Position numbers and translations under genes: made by a program. From NCBI GenBank assembly GCA_943326015.2, contig CALPRQ020000029.1, forward strand, positions 1 through 51,922: a DNA stretch of 51,922 nucleotides, given 5' to 3'. Numbering within the stretch: the stretch's first letter is position 1; every line of letters begins with the position of its first letter. The stretch is from Chitinophaga pinensis. GTDB lineage: Bacteria; Pseudomonadota; Gammaproteobacteria; Burkholderiales; Burkholderiaceae_C. The notes beneath the pieces were generated by a model. That model was not told the DNA's origin and ran no database searches. It was given only the letters and a program-made list of their open reading frames with translations. Shown piece by piece: positions 1-10,827 of the stretch.

Positions 1-54
1 GACCGTAAGCAGTCGCGCTCCAAGTACGGTGCGAAGAAGCCCAAGGCCAAGTAA
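1..54 (+). CDS. rpsL: Ribosomal protein S12, C-terminal end (partial)
   Basis: Only the last 17 codons and the TAA are in the window; the gene starts upstream. The basic tail (DRKQSRSKYGAKKPKAK) is the usual S12 C-terminus, and the position just before rpsG is the normal streptomycin-operon order. S12 sits at the 30S decoding centre. The 159 bases to rpsG show no clear promoter or terminator, so cotranscription is likely. Confidence 0.93.
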   Translation, partial: DRKQSRSKYGAKKPKAK

Positions 55-213
55 GCCCACGGCTCAAGCAAACAAGGTGCTGTTTCCCGCGTGGCGCGGC
101 GAATCAGCGAAGTGACCCCAAGCGCATTTCCTGCGTGGGTCGAGTAAGTGGGAGTCCTGAATGGCTCTCGCGGTGTTTGAAAAGACGCCAACTGAAGCAA
201 CAGAGGTAAAAAA

Positions 214-684
214 ATGCCACGTCGTCGCGAAGTCCCTAAACGTGAAATTCTGCCGGATCCCAAGTTCGGCAATGTCGAGCTGTCCAAGTTCATGAACGTG
301 ATCATGGAAGGCGGCAAGAAGGCGGTTGCCGAGCGCATCATCTACGGTGCACTCGAGCAGATGGAAAAGAAGACCGGCAAGGATCCGCTGGAACTCTTCA
401 CCACCGCCATCAACAACGTCAAGCCGATGGTGGAAGTCAAGTCCCGCCGCGTCGGCGGTGCCAACTACCAGGTGCCCGTTGAAGTGCGTCCGGTCCGTCG
501 CCTGGCCCTGTCCATGCGCTGGCTGAAGGAAGCTGCCCGCAAGCGCAGCGAGAAGTCCATGGCCCTGCGCCTGGCCAACGAACTGCTGGAAGCCAACGAA
601 GGCCGTGGCGGTGCCATGAAGCGCCGTGACGAAGTCCACCGCATGGCCGAAGCCAACAAGGCCTTCAGCCACTTCCGCTTCTAA
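214..684 (+). CDS. rpsG: 30S ribosomal protein S7
   Basis: 156 residues, the normal S7 length, starting [20 protein letters not shown] as in other proteobacteria. S7 nucleates assembly of the 30S head by binding the 3' domain of 16S rRNA and contributes to the E site. The basic segment [20 protein letters not shown] and the C-terminal [15 protein letters not shown] are typical. It lies between rpsL and fusA in the classic str operon. S7 is the translational repressor of this operon in E. coli; whether that holds here cannot be seen. Confidence 0.98.
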   Translation: MPRRREVPKREILPDPKFGNVELSKFMNVIMEGGKKAVAERIIYGALEQMEKKTGKDPLELFTTAINNVKPMVEVKSRRVGGANYQVPVEVRPVRRLALSMRWLKEAARKRSEKSMALRLANELLEANEGRGGAMKRRDEVHRMAEANKAFSHFRF

Positions 685-714
685 GCCCGGGCTGGTCTCA
701 GCATAGGCAAGCAG

Positions 715-744
715 GCCCGCGCATCCCCCAAAGGGGTGGCGGGC
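715..744. promoter_or_regulatory. GC-rich hairpin between rpsG and fusA
   Basis: Arms gcccgc (715-720) and gcgggc (739-744), extended inward by ccccc/gggg pairing, form a stable stem 25 bases upstream of the fusA start. There is no T run, so it is not an ordinary terminator. It may affect mRNA processing or translational control within the str operon; the role is inferred only from structure and position. Confidence 0.5.
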
Positions 745-769
745 TTATCCACATCAACGGAGTAATCTC

Positions 770-2872
770 ATGGCACGTACCACGCCCCTCGCGCGTTACC
801 GCAACATCGGTATCTCGGCCCACATCGACGCCGGCAAGACCACCACCACCGAGCGCATCCTGTTCTACACCGGCGTGAGCCACAAGATCGGTGAAGTGCA
901 CGACGGCGCTGCCACCATGGACTGGATGGAGCAGGAACAGGAACGCGGCATCACGATCACCTCTGCTGCCACCACCTGCTTCTGGAAGGGTATGGACAAC
1001 TCCTACCCCGAGCACCGCTTCAACATCATCGACACCCCCGGCCACGTGGACTTCACCATCGAGGTGGAGCGTTCCATGCGCGTGCTGGACGGTGCCTGCA
1101 TGGTCTACTGCGCCGTGGGTGGCGTGCAGCCGCAGTCGGAAACCGTGTGGCGTCAGGCCAACAAGTACAAGGTGCCGCGTCTGGCCTTCGTGAACAAGAT
1201 GGACCGTACCGGTGCCAACTTCTTCAAGGTCTATGACCAGATGCGTCTGCGTCTGAAGGCCAACCCGGTCGCGATCGTGATCCCGATCGGTGCCGAAGAG
1301 AACTTCCAGGGCGTGGTCGACCTCATCAAGATGAAGGCGATCTACTGGGACGAAGCTTCCCAGGGCATGAAGTTCGACTACCGTGACATCCCGGCCGAGC
1401 TGCAGGCTCAAGCCCAGGAATGGCGCGAGAAGATGGTCGAGTCCGCTGCCGAAGCCAATGAAGAGCTGATGAACAAGTACCTTGAAGAAGGTGACCTGTC
1501 CGAAGCCGAGATCATGGCCGGTCTGCGTGCCCGCACCCTGGCCGTCGAGATCCAGCCGATGCTGTGCGGCACCGCGTTCAAGAACAAGGGCGTGCAGCGC
1601 ATGCTCGACGCCGTGATCGACTTCCTGCCCTCGCCGGTGGAAATCCCGCCGGTCGCCGGCACCGATGAAGACGAGCAGCCGTCCAGCCGCAAGGCCGACG
1701 ACGAAGAGAAGCTGTCGGCGCTGGCCTTCAAGCTGATGACCGACCCCTTCGTCGGCCAGCTGACCTTCGTGCGCGTGTACTCCGGCGTCCTCAAGAAGGG
1801 CGACTCGGTCTACAACCCGATCAAGGGCAAGAAAGAGCGTATCGGCCGTATCGTCCAGATGCACGCCAACAACCGCCAGGAAGTCGAAGAAATTCGCGCT
1901 GGCGACATCGCTGCCTGCGTCGGCCTGAAGGAAGTCACCACCGGTGAAACCCTGTGCGACCCGACCGCCATCATCACCCTCGAAAAGATGGTGTTCCCGG
2001 AGCCGGTGATTGCCCAGGCCGTCGAGCCCAAGACCAAGTCCGACCAGGAAAAGATGGGCATCGCCCTGAGCCGCCTGGCGGCCGAAGATCCGTCCTTCCG
2101 CGTCCGCACCGACGAGGAATCGGGCCAGACCATCATCGCCGGCATGGGCGAGCTGCACCTGGAAATCATCGTCGACCGCATGAAGCGTGAATTCGGCGTC
2201 GAAGCCAACGTCGGCAAGCCCCAGGTGGCTTACCGCGAAACCATCCGCACCAAGGTCACCGACGTCGACGGCAAGTTCGTCCGTCAGTCCGGCGGCAAGG
2301 GCCAGTACGGTCACGTCGTGCTCACCATCGAGCCGCAGGAACCGGGCAAGGGCTTCGAGTTCGTCGACCAGATCAAGGGCGGCGTGGTGCCGCGCGAGTT
2401 CATCCCGGCGGTGGAAAAGGGCCTGATCGACACGCTGCCGAACGGCGTGCTGGCCGGCTTCCCGGTGGTCGATGTCAAGGTCACGCTGACCTTCGGCTCC
2501 TACCACGACGTGGACTCGAACGAAAACGCCTTCAAGATGGCCGCTTCGATGGGCTTCAAGGATGGTTGCCGCAAGGCCAACCCGGTCATCCTCGAGCCGA
2601 TGATGGCCGTGGAAGTCGAGACCCCGGAAGACTACGCCGGCAACGTGATGGGCGACCTGTCCAGCCGTCGCGGCATGGTCCAGGGCATGGACGACATGGT
2701 CGGTGGCGGCAAGGCCATCAAGGCCGAAGTCCCGCTGTCGGAAATGTTCGGCTACTCGACCACCCTGCGTTCCGCTACCCAAGGTCGCGCGACCTACACG
2801 ATGGAGTTCAAGCACTACGCCGAAGCTCCGCGCAACGTGCAGGAAGCCATCATCGCGGCACGGGCCAAGTAA
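770..2872 (+). CDS. fusA: Elongation factor G
   Basis: 700 residues, full length. The translational GTPase that drives ribosomal translocation and, with RRF, ribosome recycling. The G domain is clear at the N-terminus: P-loop AHIDAGKT (about residues 17-24), switch region [14 protein letters not shown] and NKMD. Domain II follows ([17 protein letters not shown]), and domain IV contains [10 protein letters not shown]. The ATG lies 85 bases after rpsG, behind a ggag ribosome-binding site. Codon use is strongly biased to C-ending codons, as expected for a highly expressed gene. Confidence 0.99.
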   Translation: MARTTPLARYRNIGISAHIDAGKTTTTERILFYTGVSHKIGEVHDGAATMDWMEQEQERGITITSAATTCFWKGMDNSYPEHRFNIIDTPGHVDFTIEVERSMRVLDGACMVYCAVGGVQPQSETVWRQANKYKVPRLAFVNKMDRTGANFFKVYDQMRLRLKANPVAIVIPIGAEENFQGVVDLIKMKAIYWDEASQGMKFDYRDIPAELQAQAQEWREKMVESAAEANEELMNKYLEEGDLSEAEIMAGLRARTLAVEIQPMLCGTAFKNKGVQRMLDAVIDFLPSPVEIPPVAGTDEDEQPSSRKADDEEKLSALAFKLMTDPFVGQLTFVRVYSGVLKKGDSVYNPIKGKKERIGRIVQMHANNRQEVEEIRAGDIAACVGLKEVTTGETLCDPTAIITLEKMVFPEPVIAQAVEPKTKSDQEKMGIALSRLAAEDPSFRVRTDEESGQTIIAGMGELHLEIIVDRMKREFGVEANVGKPQVAYRETIRTKVTDVDGKFVRQSGGKGQYGHVVLTIEPQEPGKGFEFVDQIKGGVVPREFIPAVEKGLIDTLPNGVLAGFPVVDVKVTLTFGSYHDVDSNENAFKMAASMGFKDGCRKANPVILEPMMAVEVETPEDYAGNVMGDLSSRRGMVQGMDDMVGGGKAIKAEVPLSEMFGYSTTLRSATQGRATYTMEFKHYAEAPRNVQEAIIAARAK

Positions 2873-2878
2873 GTACTT

Positions 2879-2922
2879 CTGGGGACTGTCCAACTCGCGT
2901 CAGCGAGTTGCCCTGTCCCCAG
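2879..2922. promoter_or_regulatory. Long hairpin after fusA
   Basis: Two nested stems, ctggggac/gtccccag outside and aactcgc/gcgagtt inside with a four-base loop, begin seven bases after the fusA stop. No T run follows, so complete termination is unlikely. An mRNA-stabilising or partially attenuating structure between fusA and tuf is the simplest reading. Confidence 0.55.
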
Positions 2923-2990
2923 CCGTATAGGTAGGGGCGGACCACGGCGCGCAGCGACGTGCTCTGACCCCAACTGACTAGAGCTTTCCC

Positions 2991-3051
2991 GGTCTGCGAC
3001 TCCACGCCGCCCTGTTCCCGTGCGGGGCGAATCCGCAGTGGAGTGCAGACC
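2991..3051. promoter_or_regulatory. Second hairpin upstream of tuf
   Basis: Arms ggtctgc-g-actccac (2991-3005) and gtggagt-gcagacc (3038-3051) are complementary apart from one bulged base, enclosing about 32 bases. It lies roughly 45 bases before the tuf start and would form in the leader of any transcript reading into tuf. Function unknown. Confidence 0.5.
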
Positions 3052-3094
3052 TTAAACCCCACACGGGCATTGTTCTTTTTAAAGGATTTGCATC

Positions 3095-4285
<1,191 letters not shown>

Positions 4286-4314
4286 TACACCACCACACAC
4301 CACAGGAAACAGTC

Positions 4315-4626
4315 ATGAACAAGCAAAAGATCCGCATCCGCCTGAAGGCCTTCGACTACAAACTGATCGACGCCTCCGCCGCCGAGATCGTTGACACCGC
4401 CAAGCGCACCGGCGCGATCGTCAAGGGTCCGGTGCCCCTGCCGACCCGCATGAAGCGCTTCGACATCCTGCGTTCGCCGCACGTCAACAAGACCTCGCGC
4501 GACCAGTTCGAGATCCGCACCCACCAGCGCCTGATGGACATCGTCGACCCGACCGACAAGACCGTCGACGCGCTGATGAAGCTGGACCTGCCGGCTGGCG
4601 TGGACGTCGAAATCAAGCTGCAGTAA
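4315..4626 (+). CDS. rpsJ: 30S ribosomal protein S10
   Basis: 103 residues. S10 is a component of the 30S head and, as NusE, joins the NusB antitermination complex. [22 protein letters not shown] and the loop region [20 protein letters not shown] are typical. It follows tuf by 29 bases with an aggaaa ribosome-binding site, joining the str and S10 operons. A 213-base gap with its own promoter separates it from rplC. Confidence 0.98.
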   Translation: MNKQKIRIRLKAFDYKLIDASAAEIVDTAKRTGAIVKGPVPLPTRMKRFDILRSPHVNKTSRDQFEIRTHQRLMDIVDPTDKTVDALMKLDLPAGVDVEIKLQ

Positions 4627-4668
4627 GCCGCTTGTCTGCCGGCCCTGGTTGTCAAAAACCACAAGGGC

Positions 4669-4697
4669 TTGCAAAAAATCGGGCCGCAGTCTAGAAT
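4669..4697 (+). promoter_or_regulatory. Sigma70-type promoter ahead of rplC
   Basis: TTGCAA (4669-4674) and TAGAAT (4692-4697) are separated by exactly 17 bases, a near-consensus pair, in the unusually long gap between rpsJ and rplC. It would give a leader of about 135 bases before rplC. This suggests rplC-rpsQ can be transcribed separately from rpsJ. Confidence 0.6.
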
Positions 4698-4839
4698 TGC
4701 GGTCTTCGCAGCACGGGTGTGCTGTTTTGCTGTCCCAAGCTGACGGCAAGGCAGTGCACCTGTGGTGTTTTAACCCGCACCGCATGCCTCATGCGATGCA
4801 ATCAGCCCCGGCCAATTGAAGTCGGGAACGGAGAAAACA

Positions 4840-5511
4840 ATGAGTCTGTCCAACTCTCTCGGGTTGTTGGGCCGCAAGGTGGGCATGATGCGTCTGTTCA
4901 CCGATGACGGGGACGCAGTGCCTGTCACGGTGGTCGATGTGTCCAACAACCGCGTGGCACAAGTCAAAACCCAGGCCAACGATGGCTACGATGCCCTGCA
5001 AGTGACCTTTGGTCAGCGTCGCGCTTCCCGCGTGACCAAGCCGGAAGCCGGTCACCTGGCCAAGGCTGGCGTCGAAGCGGGTGAAATCCTGCGCGAATTC
5101 CGCGTCAGCGCCGAAACCGCCGCCAAGTACGCGGCTGGTTCCGTGGTGCCGGTCGCCGATCTGTTCGCAGCCGGTGCCAAGGTCGACGTGCAAGGCACCT
5201 CGATCGGCAAGGGCTTCGCAGGCACCATCAAGCGCCACAACTTCGCTTCGCAGCGTGCTTCGCACGGTAACAGCCGTTCGCACAACGTTCCGGGCTCCAT
5301 TTCGATGGCGCAGGATCCGGGCCGCGTGTTCCCGGGCAAGAAGATGACCGGCCACATGGGCGACGAAACCGTGACCACCCAGAACCTGGATGTGGTCCGT
5401 GTCGACGAAGCCCGTCAGCTGCTGCTGATCAAGGGTGCCGTGCCGGGTTCCAAGGGTGGCTTCGTCACCGTGCGTCCCGCCGTCAAAGCTGCCAGCAAAG
5501 GGGCTAACTGA
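4840..5511 (+). CDS. rplC: 50S ribosomal protein L3
   Basis: 223 residues from the ATG at 4840. An in-frame TTG at 4816 exists, but the ATG has the better-placed ggaga site and gives the family N-terminus [19 protein letters not shown]3 binds 23S rRNA near the peptidyl-transferase centre and is an early assembly protein; the loop stretch [20 protein letters not shown], including the glutamine region methylated by PrmB in relatives, is present. Its TGA shares one base with the rplD ATG, so the two are translationally coupled. Confidence 0.97.
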   Translation: MSLSNSLGLLGRKVGMMRLFTDDGDAVPVTVVDVSNNRVAQVKTQANDGYDALQVTFGQRRASRVTKPEAGHLAKAGVEAGEILREFRVSAETAAKYAAGSVVPVADLFAAGAKVDVQGTSIGKGFAGTIKRHNFASQRASHGNSRSHNVPGSISMAQDPGRVFPGKKMTGHMGDETVTTQNLDVVRVDEARQLLLIKGAVPGSKGGFVTVRPAVKAASKGAN

Positions 5512-6131
5512 TGCAAGTTGAACTCCTGAACGACCAGGGTCAAGCCGCTTCCACCGTGGAAGTGCCGGAAACCGTCTTCGGTCGCGATTACAACGAATCG
5601 CTGATCCACCAGCTGGTGGTGGCTTACCAGGCCAACGCGCGTCAAGGTACCCGTGCACAAAAAGACCGCGAAATGGTCAAGCACAGCACCAAGAAGCCGT
5701 TCCGTCAAAAGGGTACGGGCAACGCCCGCGCCGGTATGACTTCTTCCCCGCTGTGGCGCGGAGGCGGTCGTATCTTCCCGAACAGCCCGGATGAAAACTT
5801 CACCCAGAAGCTGAACAAGAAGATGTACCGCGCCGCCATGGCCTCCATCTTCTCGCAACTGGTTCGCGAAGGCCGCCTGGCCGTGGTCGACAGCATCACG
5901 CTGGAAGCCCCGAAGACCAAGCTGCTGGCTGACAAGTTCAAGGCCATGAACCTGAATTCCGTGCTGGTCATCGCCGACGAAGTCGACGAGAACCTGTACC
6001 TGGCTTCGCGCAACCTGCCCCATGTGCTGGTGGTTGAGCCGCGCTACGCCGATCCGCTGTCGCTGGTTCACTACAAGAAAGTGATCGTCACCAAGGGTGC
6101 CATCGACAAACTCAAGGAGATGTTCGCATGA
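5511..6131 (+). CDS. rplD: 50S ribosomal protein L4
   Basis: 206 residues. L4 lines the peptide exit tunnel through an extended basic loop, seen here as [20 protein letters not shown] followed by [12 protein letters not shown]. In E. coli L4 is the autogenous repressor and attenuation factor of the S10 operon; an equivalent leader structure was not identified here. It overlaps rplC by one base and rplW by four. Confidence 0.98.
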   Translation: MQVELLNDQGQAASTVEVPETVFGRDYNESLIHQLVVAYQANARQGTRAQKDREMVKHSTKKPFRQKGTGNARAGMTSSPLWRGGGRIFPNSPDENFTQKLNKKMYRAAMASIFSQLVREGRLAVVDSITLEAPKTKLLADKFKAMNLNSVLVIADEVDENLYLASRNLPHVLVVEPRYADPLSLVHYKKVIVTKGAIDKLKEMFA

Positions 6132-6442
6132 GCAACGTCCAGTTTGACGAAGGCCGCCTGATGCAGGTGCTGGTCGCCCCCCTGGTGACCGAGAAGGCCA
6201 CCCAGGCCGCGGAAAAGTCCAACGCCGTGCTGTTCAAGGTGCTGCAAGACGCCACCAAGCCTGAAATCAAGGCCGCCGTGGAACTGCTGTTCAACGTCAA
6301 GGTTGCAGCCGTCAACGTCCTGAACCAAAAGGGCAAGGCCAAGCGTTTCGGCAAGACCGTTGGTCGTCGTGACCACGTGCGCAAAGCCTACGTGACCCTG
6401 GCTGCTGGCCAGGAACTGAGCTTCGGCGGGGAGGCAGTCTAA
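6128..6442 (+). CDS. rplW: 50S ribosomal protein L23
   Basis: 104 residues. L23 sits at the tunnel exit and is the docking site for trigger factor and SRP. The opening [19 protein letters not shown] and the [20 protein letters not shown] loop are typical. It starts within the end of rplD (ATGA overlap) and stops two bases before rplB. Confidence 0.98.
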   Translation: MSNVQFDEGRLMQVLVAPLVTEKATQAAEKSNAVLFKVLQDATKPEIKAAVELLFNVKVAAVNVLNQKGKAKRFGKTVGRRDHVRKAYVTLAAGQELSFGGEAV

Positions 6443-6444
6443 TC

Positions 6445-7269
6445 ATGGCAGTTATCAAGATGAAGCCGACTTCGCCGGGCCGTCGTGGCATGGTGAAAGT
6501 CACCCGTGAGACCCTGCACAAGGGTGCTGGTTACGCGCCCCTGCTGGAACCCCAGTTCCAGAAGGCCGGCCGCAACAACAACGGTCACATCACCGTTCGC
6601 CACAAGGGCGGCGGCAACAAGCACCACTACCGCGTCATCGACTTCCGTCGTGACAAGGACGGCATCCCGGCCAAGGTCGAGCGTCTGGAATACGACCCGA
6701 ACCGCACCGCGCACATCGCGCTGCTGTGCTACGCCGACGGCGAGCGTCGCTACATCATCGCTCCGCGTAACGTGGAAGTGGGTGCGACCCTGCTGAGCGG
6801 CTCCGAGTCGCCGATCCGCGCCGGCAACACCCTGCCGATCCGCAACATCCCGGTCGGTTCGACCATCCACTGCATCGAGCTGCAGATCGGCAAGGGCGCG
6901 CAGATCGCACGTTCCGCCGGTGCTTCCGCCGTGCTGCTGGCTCGCGAAGGCATCTACGCTCAAGTGCGTATGCGCTCGGGCGAAGTCCGCAAGGTGCACG
7001 TCGATTGCCGCGCCACGCTGGGCGAAGTCTCGAACTCCGAGAACAGCCTGCGCCAACTGGGCAAGGCCGGTGTCAAGCGTCACATGGGTATCCGCCCGAC
7101 CGTTCGCGGCGTGGCAATGAACCCGGTGGACCACCCGCATGGTGGTGGTGAAGGCCGTACCGGTACCGGTATGCCGCCGGTCGATCCGTGGGGCAACCTG
7201 ACCAAGGGTTACCGTACCCGCAACAACCGCCGCACGCAGAACATGATTGTTTCGCGTCGCAAGAAGTAA
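6445..7269 (+). CDS. rplB: 50S ribosomal protein L2
   Basis: 274 residues, full length. L2 is a core 23S-binding protein required for subunit joining and peptidyl transfer. The conserved C-terminal block [18 protein letters not shown], containing the functionally important histidine of the HPHGGG loop, is intact, as is [14 protein letters not shown] near the N-terminus. Two bases separate it from rplW. Confidence 0.98.
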   Translation: MAVIKMKPTSPGRRGMVKVTRETLHKGAGYAPLLEPQFQKAGRNNNGHITVRHKGGGNKHHYRVIDFRRDKDGIPAKVERLEYDPNRTAHIALLCYADGERRYIIAPRNVEVGATLLSGSESPIRAGNTLPIRNIPVGSTIHCIELQIGKGAQIARSAGASAVLLAREGIYAQVRMRSGEVRKVHVDCRATLGEVSNSENSLRQLGKAGVKRHMGIRPTVRGVAMNPVDHPHGGGEGRTGTGMPPVDPWGNLTKGYRTRNNRRTQNMIVSRRKK

Positions 7270-7281
7270 GGGGTTACGTAA

Positions 7282-7557
7282 ATGACTCGTTCGCTCAAAA
7301 AAGGTCCTTTCGTCGACCACCACCTGCTGGCCAAGGTCGAGAAGGCTGTGGCTACCAAGGACAAGAAGCCGGTCAAGACCTGGTCGCGTCGCTCCATGAT
7401 CCTGCCCGACTTCATCGGCCTGACCATTGCCGTGCACAACGGCAAGCAGCACGTGCCCGTCTACGTGACCGACCAGATGGTCGGCCACAAGCTCGGCGAG
7501 TTCTCGCTGACGCGCACGTTCAAGGGTCACCCCGGCGACAAGAAAGCCAAGAAGTAA
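7282..7557 (+). CDS. rpsS: 30S ribosomal protein S19
   Basis: 91 residues, starting [20 protein letters not shown]19 works with S13 in the 30S head at the intersubunit bridge. The central [20 protein letters not shown] and the [15 protein letters not shown] tail are diagnostic. It lies 12 bases after rplB in the normal S10-operon order. Confidence 0.98.
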   Translation: MTRSLKKGPFVDHHLLAKVEKAVATKDKKPVKTWSRRSMILPDFIGLTIAVHNGKQHVPVYVTDQMVGHKLGEFSLTRTFKGHPGDKKAKK

Positions 7558-7566
7558 GGACACACC

Positions 7567-7896
7567 ATGGAAACCTCCGCTATCGTTCGCGGCGTTCGCC
7601 TGTCGGTCGACAAGGGTCGCCTGGTGGCTGACCTGATCCGCGGCAAGAAGGTGGATCAGGCCCTGAACATCCTGACGTTCACGCAGAAAAAAGCTGCCGG
7701 CATCGTCAAGAAGGCTCTGCTCTCCGCCATCGCCAACGCTGAACACAACGACGGTGCCGACATCGACGAACTGAAGGTCAAGACCATCTACGTCGAACAG
7801 GGCACCACGCTCAAGCGCTTCTCGGCCCGCGCCAAGGGTCGTGGCAACCGTATCAGCAAGCCCACCTGTCACATCTATGTGACCGTTGGTAACTGA
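7567..7896 (+). CDS. rplV: 50S ribosomal protein L22
   Basis: 109 residues. L22 reaches into the exit tunnel with a beta-hairpin, here around [20 protein letters not shown], the region where macrolide-resistance changes occur in other bacteria. The start [20 protein letters not shown] is typical of Betaproteobacteria. Nine bases follow rpsS. Confidence 0.98.
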   Translation: METSAIVRGVRLSVDKGRLVADLIRGKKVDQALNILTFTQKKAAGIVKKALLSAIANAEHNDGADIDELKVKTIYVEQGTTLKRFSARAKGRGNRISKPTCHIYVTVGN

Positions 7897-7911
7897 TCCA
7901 GAAGGAAGACT

Positions 7912-8706
7912 ATGGGACAGAAAATCCATCCTACCGGCTTCCGCCTGGCGGTCAGCCGCAACTGGTCCAGCCGTTGGTACGCCTCCAACCGTGACTTCGC
8001 CGGCATGCTGGCCGAAGACATCAAGGTGCGCGAGTACCTGAAGGCCAAGCTGAAGAACGCTTCGGTGTCGCGCGTCGTCATCGAGCGTCCCGCCAAGAAC
8101 GCCCGCATCACCATCTTCTCGGCACGTCCGGGCGTGGTGATCGGCAAGAAGGGCGAAGACATCGAGAAGCTGAAGAAGGAACTGGCCGCCCAGCTGGGCG
8201 TTCCGGTCGCCGTCAACATCGAGGAAGTGCGCAAGCCCGAAGTCGATGCCAAGCTGATCGCCGACTCGATCACCCAGCAGCTCGAAAAGCGCATCATGTT
8301 CCGCCGCGCCATGAAGCGCGCGATGCAGAACGCGATGCGCCTGGGCGCCCAGGGTATCAAGATCATGTCCTCGGGCCGTCTGAACGGTGCCGAAATCGCC
8401 CGCGTCGAATGGTATCGCGAAGGTCGTGTGCCGCTGCACACCCTGCGCGCCGACATCGACTACGGCACGTCCGAAGCCCTGACCACCTACGGCATCATCG
8501 GTGTCAAGGTCTGGGTCTACAAGGGCGACAACCTGGGTCGTGCCGACGCCCCGTCGCTGGACAGCACCCCGCGTCCTGACGACGAGCGTCGTCCGCGCGG
8601 TCCGCGCCGTGACGGTGCCCGCAATGACCGTCCGGGTCGTGGCGGCCCGCGTCGTGGTGGCAGCAATGCCGCTCCGGCTGATGGCAGCGACAAGCCCCAG
8701 GCCTAA
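7912..8706 (+). CDS. rpsC: 30S ribosomal protein S3 with Arg/Gly-rich tail
   Basis: 264 residues, about 30 longer than E. coli S3. The KH domain with its GxxG loop is seen in [17 protein letters not shown], and the S3 C-terminal domain includes [20 protein letters not shown]. The extra length is a low-complexity tail from about residue 215, rich in Arg, Gly, Asp and Pro (for example [19 protein letters not shown]). Such tails are frequent in Betaproteobacteria; their role is unknown. S3 forms part of the mRNA entry channel. Confidence 0.97.
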   Translation: MGQKIHPTGFRLAVSRNWSSRWYASNRDFAGMLAEDIKVREYLKAKLKNASVSRVVIERPAKNARITIFSARPGVVIGKKGEDIEKLKKELAAQLGVPVAVNIEEVRKPEVDAKLIADSITQQLEKRIMFRRAMKRAMQNAMRLGAQGIKIMSSGRLNGAEIARVEWYREGRVPLHTLRADIDYGTSEALTTYGIIGVKVWVYKGDNLGRADAPSLDSTPRPDDERRPRGPRRDGARNDRPGRGGPRRGGSNAAPADGSDKPQA

Positions 8707-8719
8707 GGAGAAATAAACC

Positions 8720-9136
8720 ATGTTGCAACCTGCTCGCCGTAAATACCGTAAAGAGCAAAAAGGCCGCAACACGGGCGTTGCCACCACCGGCAACACCGTG
8801 GCCTTTGGCGATTTCGGCCTGAAGTCCACCGACCGTGGCCGTCTGACGGCTCGACAGATCGAAGCCGCACGTCGTGCGATCTCCCGTCACGTCAAGCGTG
8901 GCGGCCGCATCTGGATCCGCGTGTTCCCGGACAAGCCGATCTCGAAGAAGCCTGCCGAAGTCCGTATGGGTAACGGTAAGGGTGGCGTGGAGTACTACGT
9001 CGCCGAGATCCAGCCCGGCAAGGTGCTGTACGAGATCCTTGGCGTTCCCGAGCAGCTGGCTCGCGAAGCGTTCACGCTCGCCGCAGCCAAGCTGCCGCTG
9101 CGCACGACCTTCGTGACCCGCCTGCTGGGCCAGTAA
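8720..9136 (+). CDS. rplP: 50S ribosomal protein L16
   Basis: 138 residues. L16 helps position A-site tRNA and organise the 50S subunit. [17 protein letters not shown] and the conserved [19 protein letters not shown] block are present; the arginine hydroxylated by YcfD in E. coli lies in that motif. A strong aaggag site precedes the start, 13 bases after rpsC. Confidence 0.98.
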   Translation: MLQPARRKYRKEQKGRNTGVATTGNTVAFGDFGLKSTDRGRLTARQIEAARRAISRHVKRGGRIWIRVFPDKPISKKPAEVRMGNGKGGVEYYVAEIQPGKVLYEILGVPEQLAREAFTLAAAKLPLRTTFVTRLLGQ

Positions 9137-9152
9137 TTCAGGAGAACAAGAG

Positions 9153-9347
9153 ATGAAAACTGCTGAACTGCGCCAAAAAGACGTCGCTGGCCTGCAAGCC
9201 GAAGTGAAAGCCCTGCAAAAGGCCCACTTCAACCTGCGCATGCAGAAAGCCACGCAACAACTGTCCAACCTCGCCACGCTGCGCAGCACCCGTCGTGCCA
9301 TCGCTCGTGCGAAGACCATCCTTGCTGAAAAGCAAGCCGCCAAGTAA
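9153..9347 (+). CDS. rpmC: 50S ribosomal protein L29
   Basis: 64 residues, the normal small size. It folds as a helical hairpin at the tunnel exit near L23. [20 protein letters not shown] and the basic [15 protein letters not shown] end fit the family. It sits between rplP and rpsQ. Confidence 0.97.
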   Translation: MKTAELRQKDVAGLQAEVKALQKAHFNLRMQKATQQLSNLATLRSTRRAIARAKTILAEKQAAK

Positions 9348-9356
9348 GGAGTGACC

Positions 9357-9626
9357 ATGACGGAAGCCAAAACCTCCCTCAAGCGCACCTTGATCGGCAA
9401 GGTCGTTAGCGACAAGCGTGCCAAGACCGTGACCGTGCTGATCGAACGTGCTGTCAAGCACGAGCTGTACGGCAAGATCGTCACCAAGTCGAGCAAGTAC
9501 CACGCGCACGACGAAAACGGCGAATACAAGCTCGGCGACATCGTCGAGATCGCCGAGAGCCGTCCGCTGTCCAAGACCAAGAACTGGGTCGTGACCCGTC
9601 TGGTTCAAAAGGCCGCCCTGGTGTAA
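9357..9626 (+). CDS. rpsQ: 30S ribosomal protein S17
   Basis: 89 residues from the ATG at 9357. A GTG six bases upstream is in frame but would bury the aaggag ribosome-binding site, so the ATG is preferred. The OB-fold motif [20 protein letters not shown] and the segment [16 protein letters not shown] are typical. It is the last gene before a strong terminator, so rplN and the spc operon are transcribed elsewhere. Confidence 0.97.
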   Translation: MTEAKTSLKRTLIGKVVSDKRAKTVTVLIERAVKHELYGKIVTKSSKYHAHDENGEYKLGDIVEIAESRPLSKTKNWVVTRLVQKAALV

Positions 9627-9656
9627 GCCTTATTCGCCGCCCGCGGGCGCGAACCT

Positions 9657-9692
9657 AAAAAACGACCGAGAATTCACTCGGTCGTTTTTTTT
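9657..9692 (+). terminator. Rho-independent terminator of the S10 operon
   Basis: A perfect stem (acgaccgag/ctcggtcgt, loop aattca) flanked by an A run and followed by eight T residues, 30 bases after the rpsQ stop. It should end the ribosomal transcript cleanly. Confidence 0.95.
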
Positions 9693-9769
9693 CGTCCCTG
9701 CGCGCCGCTCGTTGGCCGCATCGGGCTTCACCACCCGGGTCGCCTGCGACCCATCCCAAGGAATTCCCC

Positions 9770-10279
9770 ATGATCCAAGTCGGCGACAAGCTGCCCGCCA
9801 CCACCCTGATGGAGTTCATCGATGTCGCGAGCGAGGGCTGCAGCCTCGGTCCGAATCCGGTCGACGTGGCACAGGCCAGCGCTGGCAAGACCATCGCGCT
9901 GTTCGCGGTCCCCGGTGCCTTCACGCCGACCTGCTCGGCCCAGCATGTGCCGGGCTATGTCGAGCAGGCCGAGGCGCTCAAGGCCGCCAGTGTCGACGAG
10001 ATCTGGTGCGTCAGCGTCAACGACGCCTTCGTGATGGGCGCCTGGGCCAATGACCAGCAGACGGTTGGCAAGATCCGCATGCTGGCTGACGGTGACGCAG
10101 CCTTCACCAAGGCCACCGGCCTGACGCTCGACCTGACCGGCAAGGGTCTGGGTCTGCGCAGCAACCGCTATTCGATGCTGGTCAAGGACGGCGTGGTCCA
10201 GACGCTCAACGTCGAGGACTCGGGCAAGCTGGCGGTCAGCGACGCCGCCACGCTGCTGGCCCAGGCCAAGGCGGCCTGA
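9770..10279 (+). CDS. Prx5-type peroxiredoxin
   Basis: 169 residues. Thiol peroxidase of the Prx5 (AhpC/TSA, type II peroxiredoxin) group that reduces peroxides. The peroxidatic cysteine is C55 in PGAFTPTCS, with the usual Pro and Thr before it; other cysteines (about C24 and C80) could act as resolving residue, or an external thiol may reduce it. The mid-protein ADGDAAFTKATGL and SNRYSMLVKDGVV stretches match the family. It ends two bases before the convergent GNAT gene. Confidence 0.92.
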   Translation: MIQVGDKLPATTLMEFIDVASEGCSLGPNPVDVAQASAGKTIALFAVPGAFTPTCSAQHVPGYVEQAEALKAASVDEIWCVSVNDAFVMGAWANDQQTVGKIRMLADGDAAFTKATGLTLDLTGKGLGLRSNRYSMLVKDGVVQTLNVEDSGKLAVSDAATLLAQAKAA

Positions 10280-10280
10280 A

Positions 10281-10802
10281 TCAGAGCTCGACCTTGAGGT
10301 AATGCGCGCCCGGCAGCGGGTTGTGGTAGTAGGGGGCGACCTCGACGAAGCCGCAGTCCTGGTAGAGGGCGCGCGCGGCCTCCATGTCGCTCAGGGTGTC
10401 GAGCAGCATGCTGTCAAAGCCCGCCTGCTGCGCCAGCAGCAGGGTCTGCTCGACCAGCTGTCGCCCCAGGCTGAGGCCACGCTGGGACGGTCGCACATAG
10501 AGCCGCTTCATCTCGCAGGCGTTGAGGTAGTCGCTCGCGAGCAGGGGGCGCAGGGCGCAGCAGCCCGCCGGCTGGCCGTCGACCAGCGCCAGCAGCAGCG
10601 CGCCGTAGGGGGCCTGGTACTCGCCCGGCAACAGGCGCAGTTCCTCTTCGAAGCCCTGGAAGCTCAGGTCGATGTCCAGGCTGCGCTGGTATTCGAGGAA
10701 CAGTTCGCGCACCAGCGCCAGCTCGGCGCCGGCGCTGACAAGCCGGATTTCGCAATCCGGCTGCCGGGCCTGGACGACAGGGGAGGCGGGCAGGGCGCTC
10801 AT
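10281..10802 (-). CDS. GNAT-family N-acetyltransferase
   Basis: 173 residues. The acetyl-CoA binding signature of the GNAT fold is MKRLYVRPSQRGLSLGRQLVE (motif A with QRGLSLG) near residues 110-130, followed by the family helix DTLSDMEAARALYQDCGF. The substrate cannot be told from sequence. It lies tail to tail with the peroxiredoxin and just downstream of the TlpA-like gene on the same strand, so these two may be cotranscribed. Confidence 0.85.
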   Translation of the reverse strand: MSALPASPVVQARQPDCEIRLVSAGAELALVRELFLEYQRSLDIDLSFQGFEEELRLLPGEYQAPYGALLLALVDGQPAGCCALRPLLASDYLNACEMKRLYVRPSQRGLSLGRQLVEQTLLLAQQAGFDSMLLDTLSDMEAARALYQDCGFVEVAPYYHNPLPGAHYLKVEL

Positions 10803-10827
10803 GCGGGGTCTGGGTTGCTGGCCGGCC

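Noticed and set aside
698-2893. A 731-codon open frame antisense to fusA, with similar long antisense frames opposite tuf, ptsI, atpA, atpD and the S10 genes
   Set aside because: These follow from strong third-position GC in highly expressed genes. The translations are His/Asp/Arg/Gly-rich and low in complexity, with no ribosome-binding site or recognisable family.
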